Source: a cyanobacterium PCC 7702 (GTDB taxonomy: Bacteria; Cyanobacteriota; Cyanobacteriia; Cyanobacteriales; Nostocaceae). From it: 64,000 nt of DNA. This document shows positions 18,275 to 27,999 of this stretch, piece by piece (position 1 is the stretch's first letter; every line of letters begins with the position of its first letter). Under the pieces are notes generated by a model. It made no database searches. It was given only the letters and a program-made list of their open reading frames with translations, and had not been told where the DNA came from. A program made the position numbers and the translations under genes. Location of the stretch: positions 2,612,650 to 2,676,649 of the forward strand of contig KB235926.1 in the NCBI GenBank assembly GCA_000332255.1, in the 5' to 3' direction.

Positions 18275-18838
18275 ATGCTTTCTGAACGCTTTACCCAAGC
18301 TCTTGTTTACACTAGCCAATTGCATGCACATCAAGTTCGCAAAGGATCGGGGGTTCCCTACATAGCTCATTTATTAGGTGTTGCTAGTATAGCTTTAGAA
18401 TACGGAGCAAATGAAGATGAAGCCATAGCAGCGCTTTTGCACGACGCTATTGAAGACCAGGGTGGCGCTGCTACGCGGGAAGAAATTCGCCGCCGTTTTG
18501 GCGACAATGTTACAGCAATCGTGGATGGCTGTACCGATGCCGATACTATACCCAAACCCCCGTGGCGAGAACGTAAAGAAGCATACATTACTCATCTGGC
18601 GACAGCTTCCCCTTCTGTATTACTTGTAGCTGCTGCAGATAAACTTTACAACGCCCGATCTATTCTCAAAGATTACCGTGTTTTTGGTGAATCTGTTTGG
18701 CAACGTTTTCAAGGAGGTAAAGAAGGTACCCTTTGGTATTATCAAGCCTTAGCAGCCGCTTTTCGCCAGCGCGGGCCTCATCCGCTGTTTGAGGAGTTAG
18801 AACAAGTAGTGGCTCAATTACAATTATTAAGTCGTTGA
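18275..18838 (+). CDS. HD-domain phosphohydrolase, small alarmone hydrolase-like
   Basis: 187 residues from the ATG at 18275 (the frame is open to a TTG at 18245). It has the SpoT/Mesh1-type metal site: H-x-x-Q-x-R-K-G-S-G-x-P-Y-I-x-H near the start, LLHDAIED (HD motif) and AADKLYNARSI (Asp-Lys..Asn). There is no synthetase, TGS or ACT domain. This arrangement is that of stand-alone (p)ppGpp hydrolases, so it may degrade ppGpp or another nucleotide; the exact substrate is inferred. It is convergent with prs, with a structured intergenic stretch between. Confidence 0.88.
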   Translation: MLSERFTQALVYTSQLHAHQVRKGSGVPYIAHLLGVASIALEYGANEDEAIAALLHDAIEDQGGAATREEIRRRFGDNVTAIVDGCTDADTIPKPPWRERKEAYITHLATASPSVLLVAAADKLYNARSILKDYRVFGESVWQRFQGGKEGTLWYYQALAAAFRQRGPHPLFEELEQVVAQLQLLSR

Positions 18839-18887
18839 AATAAAGTTATTTTTCATCTACGACTGATTCGGAAGGCAGCAAGCAATA

Positions 18888-19167
18888 TACGCCTACAAAG
18901 CAACAAGAGCTTTGGAGGGATAAAAGTCCCACGCTAGAATCTTTGCCAACAGCGTGGGATACATGAACAAAAAGTGCTTGTTAAGCCTTGCCGGCATAAT
19001 AGGGAGGCAAGTTAGTTCCAGGGACTCTAGCGAAGGAAAACCTCCTGTCAAGTCTTCTTTTAGGAGTCTACAACCAAGATAAGTGGCGTAGGAATCCATA
19101 CCATCATGTTTGATTGGTTTGGTAGGATGTCACAGCTAGCTGCTAACGTTCGTATCCGATGGGATAC
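18888..19167. ncRNA. Candidate structured RNA or mobile-element remnant
   Basis: Between two convergent genes lies a run of good hairpins without a credible coding frame. TCCCACGCT/AGCGTGGGA (18927-18959) is a perfect 9-bp stem. CTTGCC/GGCAAG is at 18987-19011, CTCCT/AGGAG at 19042-19066, and GTATCC-GATG-GGATAC at 19152-19167. TACGCC (18888-18893) can pair with GGCGTA (19085-19090), enclosing the first three. This could be an unnamed RNA of about 200 nt or the structured end of a lost IS200/IS605 element. Strand is undecided and I recognise no family. Confidence 0.35.
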
Positions 19168-19223
19168 CAAAAGTCGCGCTTGTTGTCTACACTCAACGCA
19201 AAGTGCGGTAGTGCAAGAGTCTG

Positions 19224-20237
19224 TCACCGGAACATGCTGCTGACGGAGCTATCCTCATGAATCCGCCAGATGGTTTCTCCAAGCAGGTTTGCGACTGAAA
19301 GTACCTGCAGCTGGGGGAAGCGATCGCTTTCCTTGACAGGAATCGTATTGGTGACTATTACTTCTTCAAACAAGCCACTTGAGAGTCGTTCTACTGCTGG
19401 TGGAGAAAACACTGCATGGGTTGCACAAGCATAAACTTGACGTGCTCCTTCCTCACGCAGCAATCTGGCACCTTCGGAAATCGTACCGCCTGTGTCGATC
19501 ATGTCATCTACCAAAACTGCTGTTTTACCCTTGACATCACCGACAACATTTAATACTTCGGCAACGTTGTGAGCCTGGCGACGTTTATCGATAATTGCCA
19601 AAGGAGCATCGTTCAACTTTTTCGCAAAGGCTCTAGCTCTAGCCACACCTCCAACATCTGGGGAAACAACTACAATATCAGATAATTGTTTACTTATTAA
19701 ATAATCTAGTATTACTGGCGAACCATAAACATGATCTAAAGGAATATCAAAATATCCTTGAATTTGAGCTGAATGCAAATCCATTGCCAAAATTCTGTTC
19801 GCCCCTGCTTGAGTAATCAGGTTAGCAACTAATTTGGCAGTGATCGATTCCCGTCCTGCTGTTTTGCGATCGGCACGGGCGTACCCATAATAGGGAATTA
19901 CTGCTGTTACTTGTCGCGCCGACGCTCGCCGACAAGCATCAATCATTATCAGTAACTCCATCAAATGATCGTTCACAGGATGACAACAGGGCTGGATCAA
20001 ATAAACATCGCAACCCCGGATGGATTCCTGGATTTGAATGTAAAGTTCTCCATCCGCAAATCTTTTGCGGATCATTGGCCCCAAGTCTATGCCCAAGTAA
20101 CGAGCTACTTCTTGAGACAGCGATAAATTGGCAGAGCCAGAGAAAAGCCGCAAGCGGTTATTTTCAGTTACTCCTGTTGCAGCTGGCAGTTTGAAAGTTG
20201 CAGTACTGAGCACAGCAGATCCTCGATGTGCATTCAT
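19224..20237 (-). CDS. prs: Ribose-phosphate pyrophosphokinase
   Basis: Prs makes PRPP from ribose 5-phosphate and ATP for nucleotide, His and Trp synthesis. It is 337 residues with a cyanobacterial N-terminal extension of about 24. Motifs are LFSGSANLSLSQEVA, YYGYARADRK, DLHSAQIQGYFDIPLDHVYGSP, VVSPDVGGVARARAFAKKL and the PRPP loop AVLVDDMIDTGGTI. All catalytic residues are present. It is a lone minus-strand gene. Confidence 0.97.
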   Translation of the reverse strand: MNAHRGSAVLSTATFKLPAATGVTENNRLRLFSGSANLSLSQEVARYLGIDLGPMIRKRFADGELYIQIQESIRGCDVYLIQPCCHPVNDHLMELLIMIDACRRASARQVTAVIPYYGYARADRKTAGRESITAKLVANLITQAGANRILAMDLHSAQIQGYFDIPLDHVYGSPVILDYLISKQLSDIVVVSPDVGGVARARAFAKKLNDAPLAIIDKRRQAHNVAEVLNVVGDVKGKTAVLVDDMIDTGGTISEGARLLREEGARQVYACATHAVFSPPAVERLSSGLFEEVIVTNTIPVKESDRFPQLQVLSVANLLGETIWRIHEDSSVSSMFR

Positions 20238-21039
20238 GGCAATCTTATCATCAGATATTTAGATATTTAATAGAAATAGCCCTCATAAACTTGTGTAAGT
20301 TTTGTTGAAGCTTTCATAAAAACTTTAAACATACCTCCATGAGAACACAACTTCCTGATTAGCGAGGCTTGTGTGGCAAACAGACGCGCATCAATTTAAC
20401 CCCTATTTAGAACATATGACTGCTATTAAGTTGAGATTTTGCCATCTACTGTTAAAAATCTATACATGATGGGTTTATTTGCCGAATTGCTTTCCTCCTG
20501 CGAGCAAGTGATTGTGAGGCTAGAAGAAATCGCTGCGGGCGAAAACTTTGCAGTTACTTAATTTCCTATGATACTACTTACAAATTGCTACATTAGCAAG
20601 GTAACTTTTAATTTGCCAGCGTACGGACCAAGAAAAAACAAAAATTAGGACTCCGGGAGTTACCAGATTTCGCTTTGGTCAACAGGCTAGTCAGAAATCA
20701 GACTGGAGCTTGGTTAAGCTAATTAAAACAGCATAAAAGACCATTTTGGAACTTTGTTTGCATAACTGGCGTCCTGAGCCTGACAAACGCTGAATTCCCG
20801 TATTCTAACAGCACCAGTATCGGGGGCAAAATGTGTATATTAATGTCTAAACATTCAAGATTTCATATTGTTTTTACTTCTAGGCACTGAAGAAGGAGTG
20901 TAAAAATAGAGTGAGTTGAGTACGATGAGGATTTATTTTTACTAACCTAGCAGCACGGTAGTAGATTGCGCGCCGGGCCAAGCACTTTTTGTCAGTAACT
21001 TTTTCCGAAGTAATGCTATTGACTGAATGAATCATAAAG
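20238..21039. other. Intergenic region upstream of prs and the Ser/Thr kinase
   Basis: About 800 bp between divergent genes. A 31-codon frame at 20466-20561 (starting MMGLFAELL) has plausible codon use but no ribosome-binding site. No tRNA, repeat or operator was recognised. Confidence 0.35.
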
Positions 21040-22794
21040 ATGCAACCACCAATTTCAGTTGGCACTGTTCTACAAAACCGTTATCGTTTGATACAAATTC
21101 TTGGTCAGGGAGGTTTTGGTAGAACCTACCTAGCAGAAGATCAAAGACGTTTTAACGAACTTTGTGCCATCAAAGAATTGATTCCCAACACTACAGACCC
21201 TGGAGCTTGGCAAAAGGCGCAAGAGCTTTTTCTGCGGGAAGCAGCAATTTTATATCAAATAAAGCATCCCCAAGTTCCGCAATTTCGGGAAAGGTTTGAA
21301 CAAGACCAGCGCTTGTTTTTGGTGCAAGATTATGTGGCTGGAAAAACCTACCGCGAGCTGCTAGAAGAACGCAAAGCTTCGAAACAAGCGTTTACAGAAG
21401 AAGAAGTGTTGCAATTGTTGCGCTCTTTGCTACCGGTATTAGAGCATATTCACGCTCGAGGCATTATTCACCGCGATATTTCCCCAGATAATATTATTCT
21501 GCGCTCCCTCGATAACAAGCCAGTTTTGATAGATTTTGGAGTAGTCAAAGAATTAGCGACGCGGTTGCAATCGCCGAATTTAACGGCGTCAACAACTTAT
21601 GTAGGGAAATTAGGTTATTCACCCAGCGAACAAATGCAAACAGGGCAAGCTTATCCCAGCAGCGATTTGTATGCACTGGCTGTGACGGCAATTGTTTTGC
21701 TGACTGGAAAGGAACCTCAAGAATTATTCGATGAAAATCAACTAACTTGGAATTGGCAACGTTGGGTGACAGTAAATCCCCAATTGGCTCGAGTTTTAAA
21801 TCGAATGTTGAGTTACAGGCCGGGCGATCGCTATCAAAGTGCAGCAGAAGTTTTAGAAGCACTTTCATCTGTCGAACAACCATCACCAGCGCCACAAGTA
21901 CCGTTATCCGATATTCAAACCGTTCCTATTGCTCGCCGTCCCCATCAAGTACCCCTATCTGCTCCCAGCAGCAAACAACAACCTGTAATTCCGGAACCCA
22001 CGACAAGATCGGTTTTAGATAATCCCTGGGCAATGGGAACGATTACCTTAGTGGTAGCGATTGTTGCAGGATTCGGTTCTTGGGTAGTAGTGCGTTCTCT
22101 TCACAATTCTCCACCAGAACTGCCACCTACTTCACCGCAAACTTTTCCCTCGCCTGTGGTAACTGGCGGTACAACGGCGTCACCCTCAACTCCTCCTTTA
22201 GTAGAAACACCCTCCCCATCAGTACCCCCAACCCCCACAGTCAAAGTTAAGTTTTTGGATTTTAGTAAATCTAACACGGTGAAAGTAGACGGGACAATCA
22301 AAGCCAATGAAATCATCCGCTACAATTTTAAAGGCCAAAAAAATCAACAATTAACCGTGTTACTAGCCCAGGAAAGCGGCGTTTTGCTTTCTGTTTTGGG
22401 TGATAACCAACGACCTATTGAAGATGCTGCCAAAGCAGTGACTTTCTACCAAGGTATATTACCCGTTACTGGCACCTACACTATTGAATTAACCTTAGCT
22501 GAAGGAATTACTGAAAGCGATTATAGCCTGAATGCTAAATTAGAAAATTCTATTGCACCCATACCTATTCCCACACCAACAACAACGCCTACCCAAACTC
22601 CTACTGCAACTCCCACAGAAATTCCTACACCCACACCCTCACAAACTTCTTCTCCCCTACCGACAACACTACCTTCCCCTACCCAAACACCTTTACAAAC
22701 TCCTATCCCTTCGCCGGCGACACCTACTTTCACAGCTACACCATTTATATCTCCCTCCGTCCCTAAGCAAGATGGTACTTCCTCACCTTTCTAG
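21040..22794 (+). CDS. Membrane-anchored eukaryotic-type Ser/Thr protein kinase
   Basis: 584 residues. The kinase domain spans about residues 12-275: glycine loop GQGGFGRTY, catalytic lysine CAIKEL, HRDISPDN in the catalytic loop, DFG as IDFGVVKEL, and a P+1 region YSPSEQ. A transmembrane helix (about 329-350, TITLVVAIVAGFGSWVVV) separates it from an extracytoplasmic part. That part has Pro/Thr/Ser-rich linkers around a domain of about 100 residues resembling a bacterial pre-peptidase C-terminal fold (residues about 400-505). The final 80 residues are almost all P, T and S repeats. It likely senses an envelope signal; targets are unknown. Confidence 0.93.
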   Translation: MQPPISVGTVLQNRYRLIQILGQGGFGRTYLAEDQRRFNELCAIKELIPNTTDPGAWQKAQELFLREAAILYQIKHPQVPQFRERFEQDQRLFLVQDYVAGKTYRELLEERKASKQAFTEEEVLQLLRSLLPVLEHIHARGIIHRDISPDNIILRSLDNKPVLIDFGVVKELATRLQSPNLTASTTYVGKLGYSPSEQMQTGQAYPSSDLYALAVTAIVLLTGKEPQELFDENQLTWNWQRWVTVNPQLARVLNRMLSYRPGDRYQSAAEVLEALSSVEQPSPAPQVPLSDIQTVPIARRPHQVPLSAPSSKQQPVIPEPTTRSVLDNPWAMGTITLVVAIVAGFGSWVVVRSLHNSPPELPPTSPQTFPSPVVTGGTTASPSTPPLVETPSPSVPPTPTVKVKFLDFSKSNTVKVDGTIKANEIIRYNFKGQKNQQLTVLLAQESGVLLSVLGDNQRPIEDAAKAVTFYQGILPVTGTYTIELTLAEGITESDYSLNAKLENSIAPIPIPTPTTTPTQTPTATPTEIPTPTPSQTSSPLPTTLPSPTQTPLQTPIPSPATPTFTATPFISPSVPKQDGTSSPF

Positions 22795-22931
22795 CAAGAA
22801 TTTACCACCTGAGGCAGAACGGTTGTAGGTGGACTTGCCGAAGATGTATTAGATTAATTAGTAGTTGGTTGTTAATGGCGATGACTGTTAACTGCTAACT
22901 ACTCACACTAACTACCAATTCGGAATTGATA

Positions 22932-23612
22932 TTGAACGCATTACTGGTTACTGGAACGGATACTGAAGCTGGCAAAACTGTTTTGACAACAGCCTTAGCA
23001 GCTTATTGGCAAAAATATTGCTCCAGTCGCCGTCTGGGAATTATGAAACCACTGCAATCTGGAACGGGCGATCGCGAGCATTACCAAAAGCTGTTTTCTC
23101 TCCAACAATCTCCCGAAGAAATTACACCTTTATACTTTCAAGCACCTTTGGCTCCCCCGATCGCCGCAGCGCGAGAAAATCGCCAGATCGATTTGGCTGT
23201 TGTTTGGCAAACCTTGACAGCTTTGGCCCAAAATCGAGATTTTATTTTAGTAGAAGCTTTGGGAGGACTGGGTTCACCCGTGACTGCGGAGCTAACAGTA
23301 GCAGACTTAGCCAGTCAATGGCGTTTACCTGCGGTATTAGTGGTACCGGTGAAATTGGGTGCCATCGCCCAAACCGTAGCAAATGTAGCATTAGCAAGAC
23401 TAACAGGGGTAAAGTTATTGGGAATTATTCTCAATTGTTTCCAACCCCGCAGCGCCCAAGAAATTGCTGATTGGACACCAGCAGACTTGATTCAGTCCCT
23501 GACGCATATCCCTGTTTTAGGTTGCTTGCCTTATTTAGAAAATCCTAAAGATTTAGACCAACTTGCCCAAATAGCATCAAATTTAGACTTAGAAAGTTTA
23601 TTTGGTAGTTAG
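22932..23612 (+). CDS. bioD: Dethiobiotin synthetase
   Basis: BioD closes the ureido ring of dethiobiotin with CO2 and ATP. The P-loop is [17 protein letters not shown], followed by IMKPLQSG and [10 protein letters not shown], which match the family. No ATG is available. The frame is open to TTG at 22926, but homologues begin [14 protein letters not shown], which favours TTG at 22932 (226 residues). No other biotin gene is adjacent. The M20 peptidase follows after 65 bp on the same strand. Confidence 0.93.
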   Translation: MNALLVTGTDTEAGKTVLTTALAAYWQKYCSSRRLGIMKPLQSGTGDREHYQKLFSLQQSPEEITPLYFQAPLAPPIAAARENRQIDLAVVWQTLTALAQNRDFILVEALGGLGSPVTAELTVADLASQWRLPAVLVVPVKLGAIAQTVANVALARLTGVKLLGIILNCFQPRSAQEIADWTPADLIQSLTHIPVLGCLPYLENPKDLDQLAQIASNLDLESLFGS

Positions 23613-23677
23613 AAGTTAGCACTTAGTTATTTGCTTGTTTAGCAATATTCAATCTCCAACCATATATTTAACGAACA

Positions 23678-24895
23678 ATGGTTTCTACATTCCCCAACTC
23701 GACTAAGATTAATTTATCCCGCATTCGACCCTCAATTCGCTCGTTGCAACCTTTACTGGTAGAATGGCGGCGACGATTTCACCAAAAACCTGAATTGGGT
23801 TTTCAAGAACAATTAACAGCTGAATTTGTCTCGCAAAAATTGCAACAATGGGGAATCGAGCATCAAACTGCTGTTGCCAAAACTGGTATAGTTGCTACTG
23901 TTAGAGGTAAAAAACCCGGGAGCGAGAAAGTACTGGCAATTCGAGCAGATATGGATGCTTTGCCGATTCAAGAACTCAATGAAGTGCCGTATCGTTCCCA
24001 ACACGATGGCATTATGCACGCTTGCGGACACGACGGACATACAGCGATCGCCCTTGGTACAGCTTATTATCTGCAACAACACCGCCAAGATTTTCCCGGA
24101 GCTGTAAAAATTATCTTCCAGCCAGCAGAAGAAGGGCCGGGAGGTGCAAAACCAATGATCGCAGCTGGTGTGCTCAAAAATCCTGATGTTGATGCCATTA
24201 TTGGTTTACATCTGTGGAACAATCTTCCCTTAGGAACAGTGGGCGTGCGTCCCGGTCCTTTAATGGCAGCCGTGGAATTTTTTGAGTGTACAATTTTCGG
24301 CAAAGGTGGACATGGAGCCATACCCCATCAAACGGTAGATTCAGTCGTAGTCGCCGCTCAAGTAGTAACCGCTTTACAAACCATTGTCTCCCGCAACGTT
24401 AATCCCATTGATTCCGCAGTAGTCACCGTCGGCGCCCTTCATGCCGGTACTGCACATAATGTAATAGCTGATACCGCTACTCTCAAAGGCAGCGTTAGAT
24501 ATTTTAATCCTTCTTATCAAGGCTTTTTCTCCCAACGCATCACCCAAGTAATTGCCGGCATTTGTGAAAGTCATGGTGCTCGTTATGACTTACAATATCA
24601 CGAACTTTACCCAGCTACGATCAATAATGCCGCCATGGCTGAATTAGTGCGGTCGGTAGCTCTAGAGGTAGTAGAAACACCCCTGGGTATAGTACCAGAA
24701 TGCCAAACTATGGGCAGTGAGGATATGTCCTTCTTTTTGCAAGAAGTCCCGGGTTGCTACTTCTTCCTTGGCTGCGCTAACCCTGACAAAAACCTCAACT
24801 ATCCTCACCACCATCCCCGCTTTGATTTTGACGAAACAGCATTGGCTATGGGTGTGGAAATGTTTGTTCGCTGCGTAGAGAAATTCTTCGGTTGA
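23678..24895 (+). CDS. M20 family amidohydrolase
   Basis: 405 residues. It has the M20D metal-site pattern: AIRADMDALPIQE, HACGHDGHTAI, FQPAEEGPGGAKPMI, IGLHLWNNLPLGT and GHGAIPHQTVDSVV for the dimerisation domain, and MGSEDMSFF near the end. Members include hippurate hydrolases, N-acyl amino acid and auxin-conjugate amidohydrolases. The physiological substrate cannot be told from sequence. There is no export signal. Confidence 0.94.
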   Translation: MVSTFPNSTKINLSRIRPSIRSLQPLLVEWRRRFHQKPELGFQEQLTAEFVSQKLQQWGIEHQTAVAKTGIVATVRGKKPGSEKVLAIRADMDALPIQELNEVPYRSQHDGIMHACGHDGHTAIALGTAYYLQQHRQDFPGAVKIIFQPAEEGPGGAKPMIAAGVLKNPDVDAIIGLHLWNNLPLGTVGVRPGPLMAAVEFFECTIFGKGGHGAIPHQTVDSVVVAAQVVTALQTIVSRNVNPIDSAVVTVGALHAGTAHNVIADTATLKGSVRYFNPSYQGFFSQRITQVIAGICESHGARYDLQYHELYPATINNAAMAELVRSVALEVVETPLGIVPECQTMGSEDMSFFLQEVPGCYFFLGCANPDKNLNYPHHHPRFDFDETALAMGVEMFVRCVEKFFG

Positions 24896-25255
24896 TGACA
24901 ACTTCAGTTATCTTTCTTAGGAAAGAACTTTCCTAGCTCGATCAAAAACAACAACACCCAAATCCCTATTTCCAGCTTAGATATTTCCTCTTGATTGTGT
25001 GATTCTATCCAGGCTTTTGCTGATTAGTAATATCAGCCCTCTTGCCTCTTTCTCCTAACTAGTATGAGGAAATATAAGCGTTTGTCTTGGGTGTTGTTGT
25101 TAATCGACAAGACAGATGTTTCAACAGCGTTTTTACCTCTTTATCAAACTGCTTTTTGGACTCAAGGCTGTTTTATCTGCCCTGGAAGCTTATTAGCTTC
25201 TATATTTTGAAGATATCACTCATTTACCCTCTAGGGAAAGTCTTGAAACTAAACT
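24896..25255. other. Intergenic region, nothing recognised
   Basis: These 360 AT-rich bases lie between a plus-strand gene and a convergent minus-strand one. The 68-codon frame here has no support. Confidence 0.35.
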
Positions 25256-26260
25256 TTACTTTCCTGTTCTCAAAGTTTTCTTCACTTTTTTAAATATTGT
25301 CTGAAGATGCAACTTTGCCAAATGCATCCTTGTTAAATCCTTAATATTAGCGGGGTAATCAGCTTTGCGATCGAAAAAAGCATTTAATTCCTCCAAAATT
25401 ATTTGCAAACGCTTAATAATATTGTCAGCGCGATATTCGGCAAAAAAATTTGGAGGCAACGCCGGTGATTTTCCAGAGGCAAGCACCTTGAGAATGCGTT
25501 CGATATCGTACTCTTTTGAATACCCAGCTATTTTATAACAGTTAAATCCCGGATCTAAGTAATCAGACAATCCTCCATTGATGCTGGAAAAAACTTGACA
25601 ACCACAAGCCAAAGCTTCCATCGGTTGCAGACCGAATCCTTCGGTAACTCCACGTTCTGCCCAGTACTCTGCAGAGTCGTACAAATAAATCTTAGCGCGA
25701 TTGAATAACCCAGGTAAATCTTCTACAAAAGAATCAACAACGAATACTCTACACTGCTGCTGCAAAGCAGGAATTAATTCCCGCATTAAGTAATGAGAAG
25801 ATTTTCTGGCCTGAACTAAAACATCAATATCTCTTGGCAGATGCAAATTTTGAAATTCGTCGGATATTTGATTGGGTAAATAATAAATTAGGGAATTGGG
25901 CGATCGCTGTCCCCAAAAACCCATAGTCGCGCGACTGACCGCCACGATGGGAATGCTAGCAGGAAGTCTAAATTTGTAGCCGGCACTGTGAGCGTGATAA
26001 ACAACATTGTATTGCTTAATTCTCGAAGCTAGGTGAGCTACATCGTATCCCCAACTGATCACGAAAATAACACGATCTAAATTCTGCTGTTGCAGTACGT
26101 CATCCAGAAAAAGCTTATCCTTTTCCCGCTGACGGTAAGTGACAACTTCAGCAGTACAAATTTGTTGAGCAAGATAAAGTGTTTTTAATTCAGCCCAAAG
26201 TCCTCCACAAGCAAATTTGCCATCCGTTCCAGGAAGTAAAAAGTATAGTTTCCTCATCAA
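25256..26260 (-). CDS. Glycosyltransferase, GT-B fold, family 4-like
   Basis: 334 residues. The C-terminal half has the retaining GT4 signature around the donor site: RGVTEGFGLQPMEALACGCQVFSS followed by GGLSDYLDPGFNCY. The N-terminus (YFLLPGTDGKFACGGLWAELKTLYLAQ) is a typical GT-B opening with the GG-x-x loop. It probably transfers a sugar in envelope or exopolysaccharide synthesis; donor and acceptor are unknown. It is a lone gene on this strand, 106 bp downstream of the DUF6391-type gene. Confidence 0.87.
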   Translation of the reverse strand: MMRKLYFLLPGTDGKFACGGLWAELKTLYLAQQICTAEVVTYRQREKDKLFLDDVLQQQNLDRVIFVISWGYDVAHLASRIKQYNVVYHAHSAGYKFRLPASIPIVAVSRATMGFWGQRSPNSLIYYLPNQISDEFQNLHLPRDIDVLVQARKSSHYLMRELIPALQQQCRVFVVDSFVEDLPGLFNRAKIYLYDSAEYWAERGVTEGFGLQPMEALACGCQVFSSINGGLSDYLDPGFNCYKIAGYSKEYDIERILKVLASGKSPALPPNFFAEYRADNIIKRLQIILEELNAFFDRKADYPANIKDLTRMHLAKLHLQTIFKKVKKTLRTGK

Positions 26261-26366
26261 GTTAATTTCCTACATTCAAAATAGGAACTGCAAAGATTGG
26301 GGAACTAAAACAGCGAAGTTAGCTCACTCCACAAACAGTCCCCTGATTCTTTATTAGTCCCAATTC

Positions 26367-27023
26367 TTATTCCCGCCAGCGTACTTTCACAAAATGAGCT
26401 TCGCGTCCCCAAAGGTCTTGTGTAGACTTTATACTTGTCACTTCCAAATTAAAGGGAATAGCTGTGGTTAAATATCTCTGTACCAAAGCACCGATATCAG
26501 GAGCTAATTCTGCTGCTGTTGTTGCTGCTAATCCCAAACCTATCAGTTGTTCGATTGGTCCTCGCGGAAACACCAGATGCGTACCAATAGCAAGTCCTGC
26601 AGCAAGCAGCATTGCTACTGATAGATTGGTTCCGCAACGGGGATGTACGGCTAAGTGCCATTCTCCATTGGTCAGACGACGCAAGGCAAGTGTTACCGCA
26701 CGCCGCAGATCGCTGATATTAACTTTGCCGTAAAGGTAAAACCCCTTCTCTGTAGACAAACCGCTTAATAATCCGTTATCTACTGGGTAATTGTTGGCAG
26801 TGGTTTGAGAAAATGGAGTTGCTTTTGATTCGCTTAGAACCCAAACAGTGGCATGTTCCAAGGCATGAACCTGTCGTAACATGAGAATTTCTTTTAATCC
26901 GGGTAGAAACGACAGCAACCTTAGTAAATCAGCATCTAAGGTAGGCTGGGGTGTGGTCAAGTCGAAATTAAACCAATCAAAAATAAACCCGCCAGTTTCG
27001 ACAGCACAAGCAGAATTATTCAT
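26367..27023 (-). CDS. Conserved cyanobacterial membrane protein (probably DUF6391)
   Basis: 218 residues. The conserved core is LKEILMLRQVHALEHATVWVLSE, then LRRLTNGEWHLAVHPRCGTNLSVAMLLAAGLAIGTHLVF. The H-A-L-E-H-A motif and hydrophobic stretches (about residues 130-175) suggest a membrane-associated protein with a possible metal site. I believe this is the family now called DUF6391, found in cyanobacteria and some plastid lineages. The function is unknown. Confidence 0.78.
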   Translation of the reverse strand: MNNSACAVETGGFIFDWFNFDLTTPQPTLDADLLRLLSFLPGLKEILMLRQVHALEHATVWVLSESKATPFSQTTANNYPVDNGLLSGLSTEKGFYLYGKVNISDLRRAVTLALRRLTNGEWHLAVHPRCGTNLSVAMLLAAGLAIGTHLVFPRGPIEQLIGLGLAATTAAELAPDIGALVQRYLTTAIPFNLEVTSIKSTQDLWGREAHFVKVRWRE

Positions 27024-27364
27024 AGGAAAACTGCTCCTAACGCCGAGGGAGCAATATCATTTTTTTCAAATGTATCGTTTCAAAGCCGAAATTGTTGCTA
27101 ATTTTTATTGACTGCTTTGAAAATGGGTAAGGAAGCAAGCGTTGATAGTTTTTTTCATTATAGGGAACAGGTACTGGCAATTGGAAACGAGGAACAGAGG
27201 ATCAAAAATTAAAAATCCCAGCACCTCATACCCGATTACCTTTAGCCAGTACCCACTTGCTACTACTCAGTACCCTGTTAAGCTTGATTTTGAAGGATTA
27301 GCACATCACACGAGGCGTGAGGAGAGAAACAAAAATCACCTATCAAAATTTGCCTGACAGTATA
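27024..27364. other. Intergenic region with short low-complexity phrases
   Basis: No gene is visible. The stretch 27165-27290 is built of short near-repeats such as CCAGTACCCACTTGC and CAGTACCCTGTT, the kind of drifting repeats common between cyanobacterial genes. Confidence 0.35.
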
Positions 27365-27643
27365 CTAGTACTTGTTTGCATCATTGTTGGGGTTAGGTAG
27401 GGGACAGCAATTAACATCGTTTAAACAGACTTTGCCCCAGTGCAATGCCCAGCGGACAAGAGCCACGCGATTATCTGTCCCTGTTTTGGTGAGAATATTG
27501 CTGATATGGTTATCAACTGTACGTTTACTGATTTCAAGTTTACCTGCAATTTCTTGGTTAGTTAAGCCAGCGGCCACCAAGTCAATTATTTGCAGTTCTC
27601 TGTCTGACAGACTAACAGGGGTCTGAGACTCGCCACCAGCCAT
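27365..27643 (-). CDS. pedR: Small LuxR-type regulator, PedR-like
   Basis: 92 residues made almost wholly of a LuxR helix-turn-helix (LSDRELQIIDLVAAGLTNQE, then ISKRTVDNHISNILTKTGTDNRVALVRWAL), with no receiver domain. The short tail holds a cysteine pair (CLNDVNCC). This is the architecture of PedR, a redox-responsive regulator that senses electron-transport activity through thioredoxin and a C-terminal cysteine. A strong AGGAGG lies upstream of the ATG. LuxR-HTH identity is certain; the PedR name rests on size, tail and resemblance. Confidence 0.82.
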   Translation of the reverse strand: MAGGESQTPVSLSDRELQIIDLVAAGLTNQEIAGKLEISKRTVDNHISNILTKTGTDNRVALVRWALHWGKVCLNDVNCCPLPNPNNDANKY

Positions 27644-27999
27644 GAGTTATTTCATCCTCCTTGGTATATGTACTTAATCGCTCTTTCCCATTCTAAAAGA
27701 TTCTTTTGCTGGTAGGCATTTCTTATATTATGAAAAATAATATTGCCAGCGCAGCAGTTTGGAGCTGGAGTTAACTGTCTGACAAAACTGCCCTAGGATT
27801 TCGTCATCTTTTTTACTTTAGATGTAGAAAAAACAGAAAATTCTGCTTGTTTGCAAAGTATCTACAGTCGAGATTTCTAGTTATTTGGAGGAAGGAAAAT
27901 TCCTGTTTAATTGTATGAATGAATGCCGTAGGCAGGTAGAAACTATTGTAGATTTTATACTGATAATTGCTTTTTTGAAACCAAAAATCCAAACATGAG
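27644..27999. other. Divergent promoter region, pedR / sugar kinase
   Basis: These 356 bases hold promoters for both neighbours. No inverted repeat good enough to call an operator is seen. Confidence 0.35.

Noticed and set aside
18888..19090. 6S RNA, SRP RNA, RNase P RNA or tmRNA
   Set aside because: The order of hairpins and the sequence do not match the conserved parts I know for any of these.
18893..19099. 68-codon minus-strand frame
   Set aside because: It coincides with strong RNA hairpins and has no protein resemblance or start signal.
20466..20561. 31-codon frame starting MMGLFAELL
   Set aside because: Reasonable codons but no ribosome-binding site and too short to judge.
22500..22828. 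Antisense and shifted frames across the Pro/Thr-rich tail of the Ser/Thr kinase
   Set aside because: They are by-products of the repetitive CC-ACA-type codons of the kinase tail.
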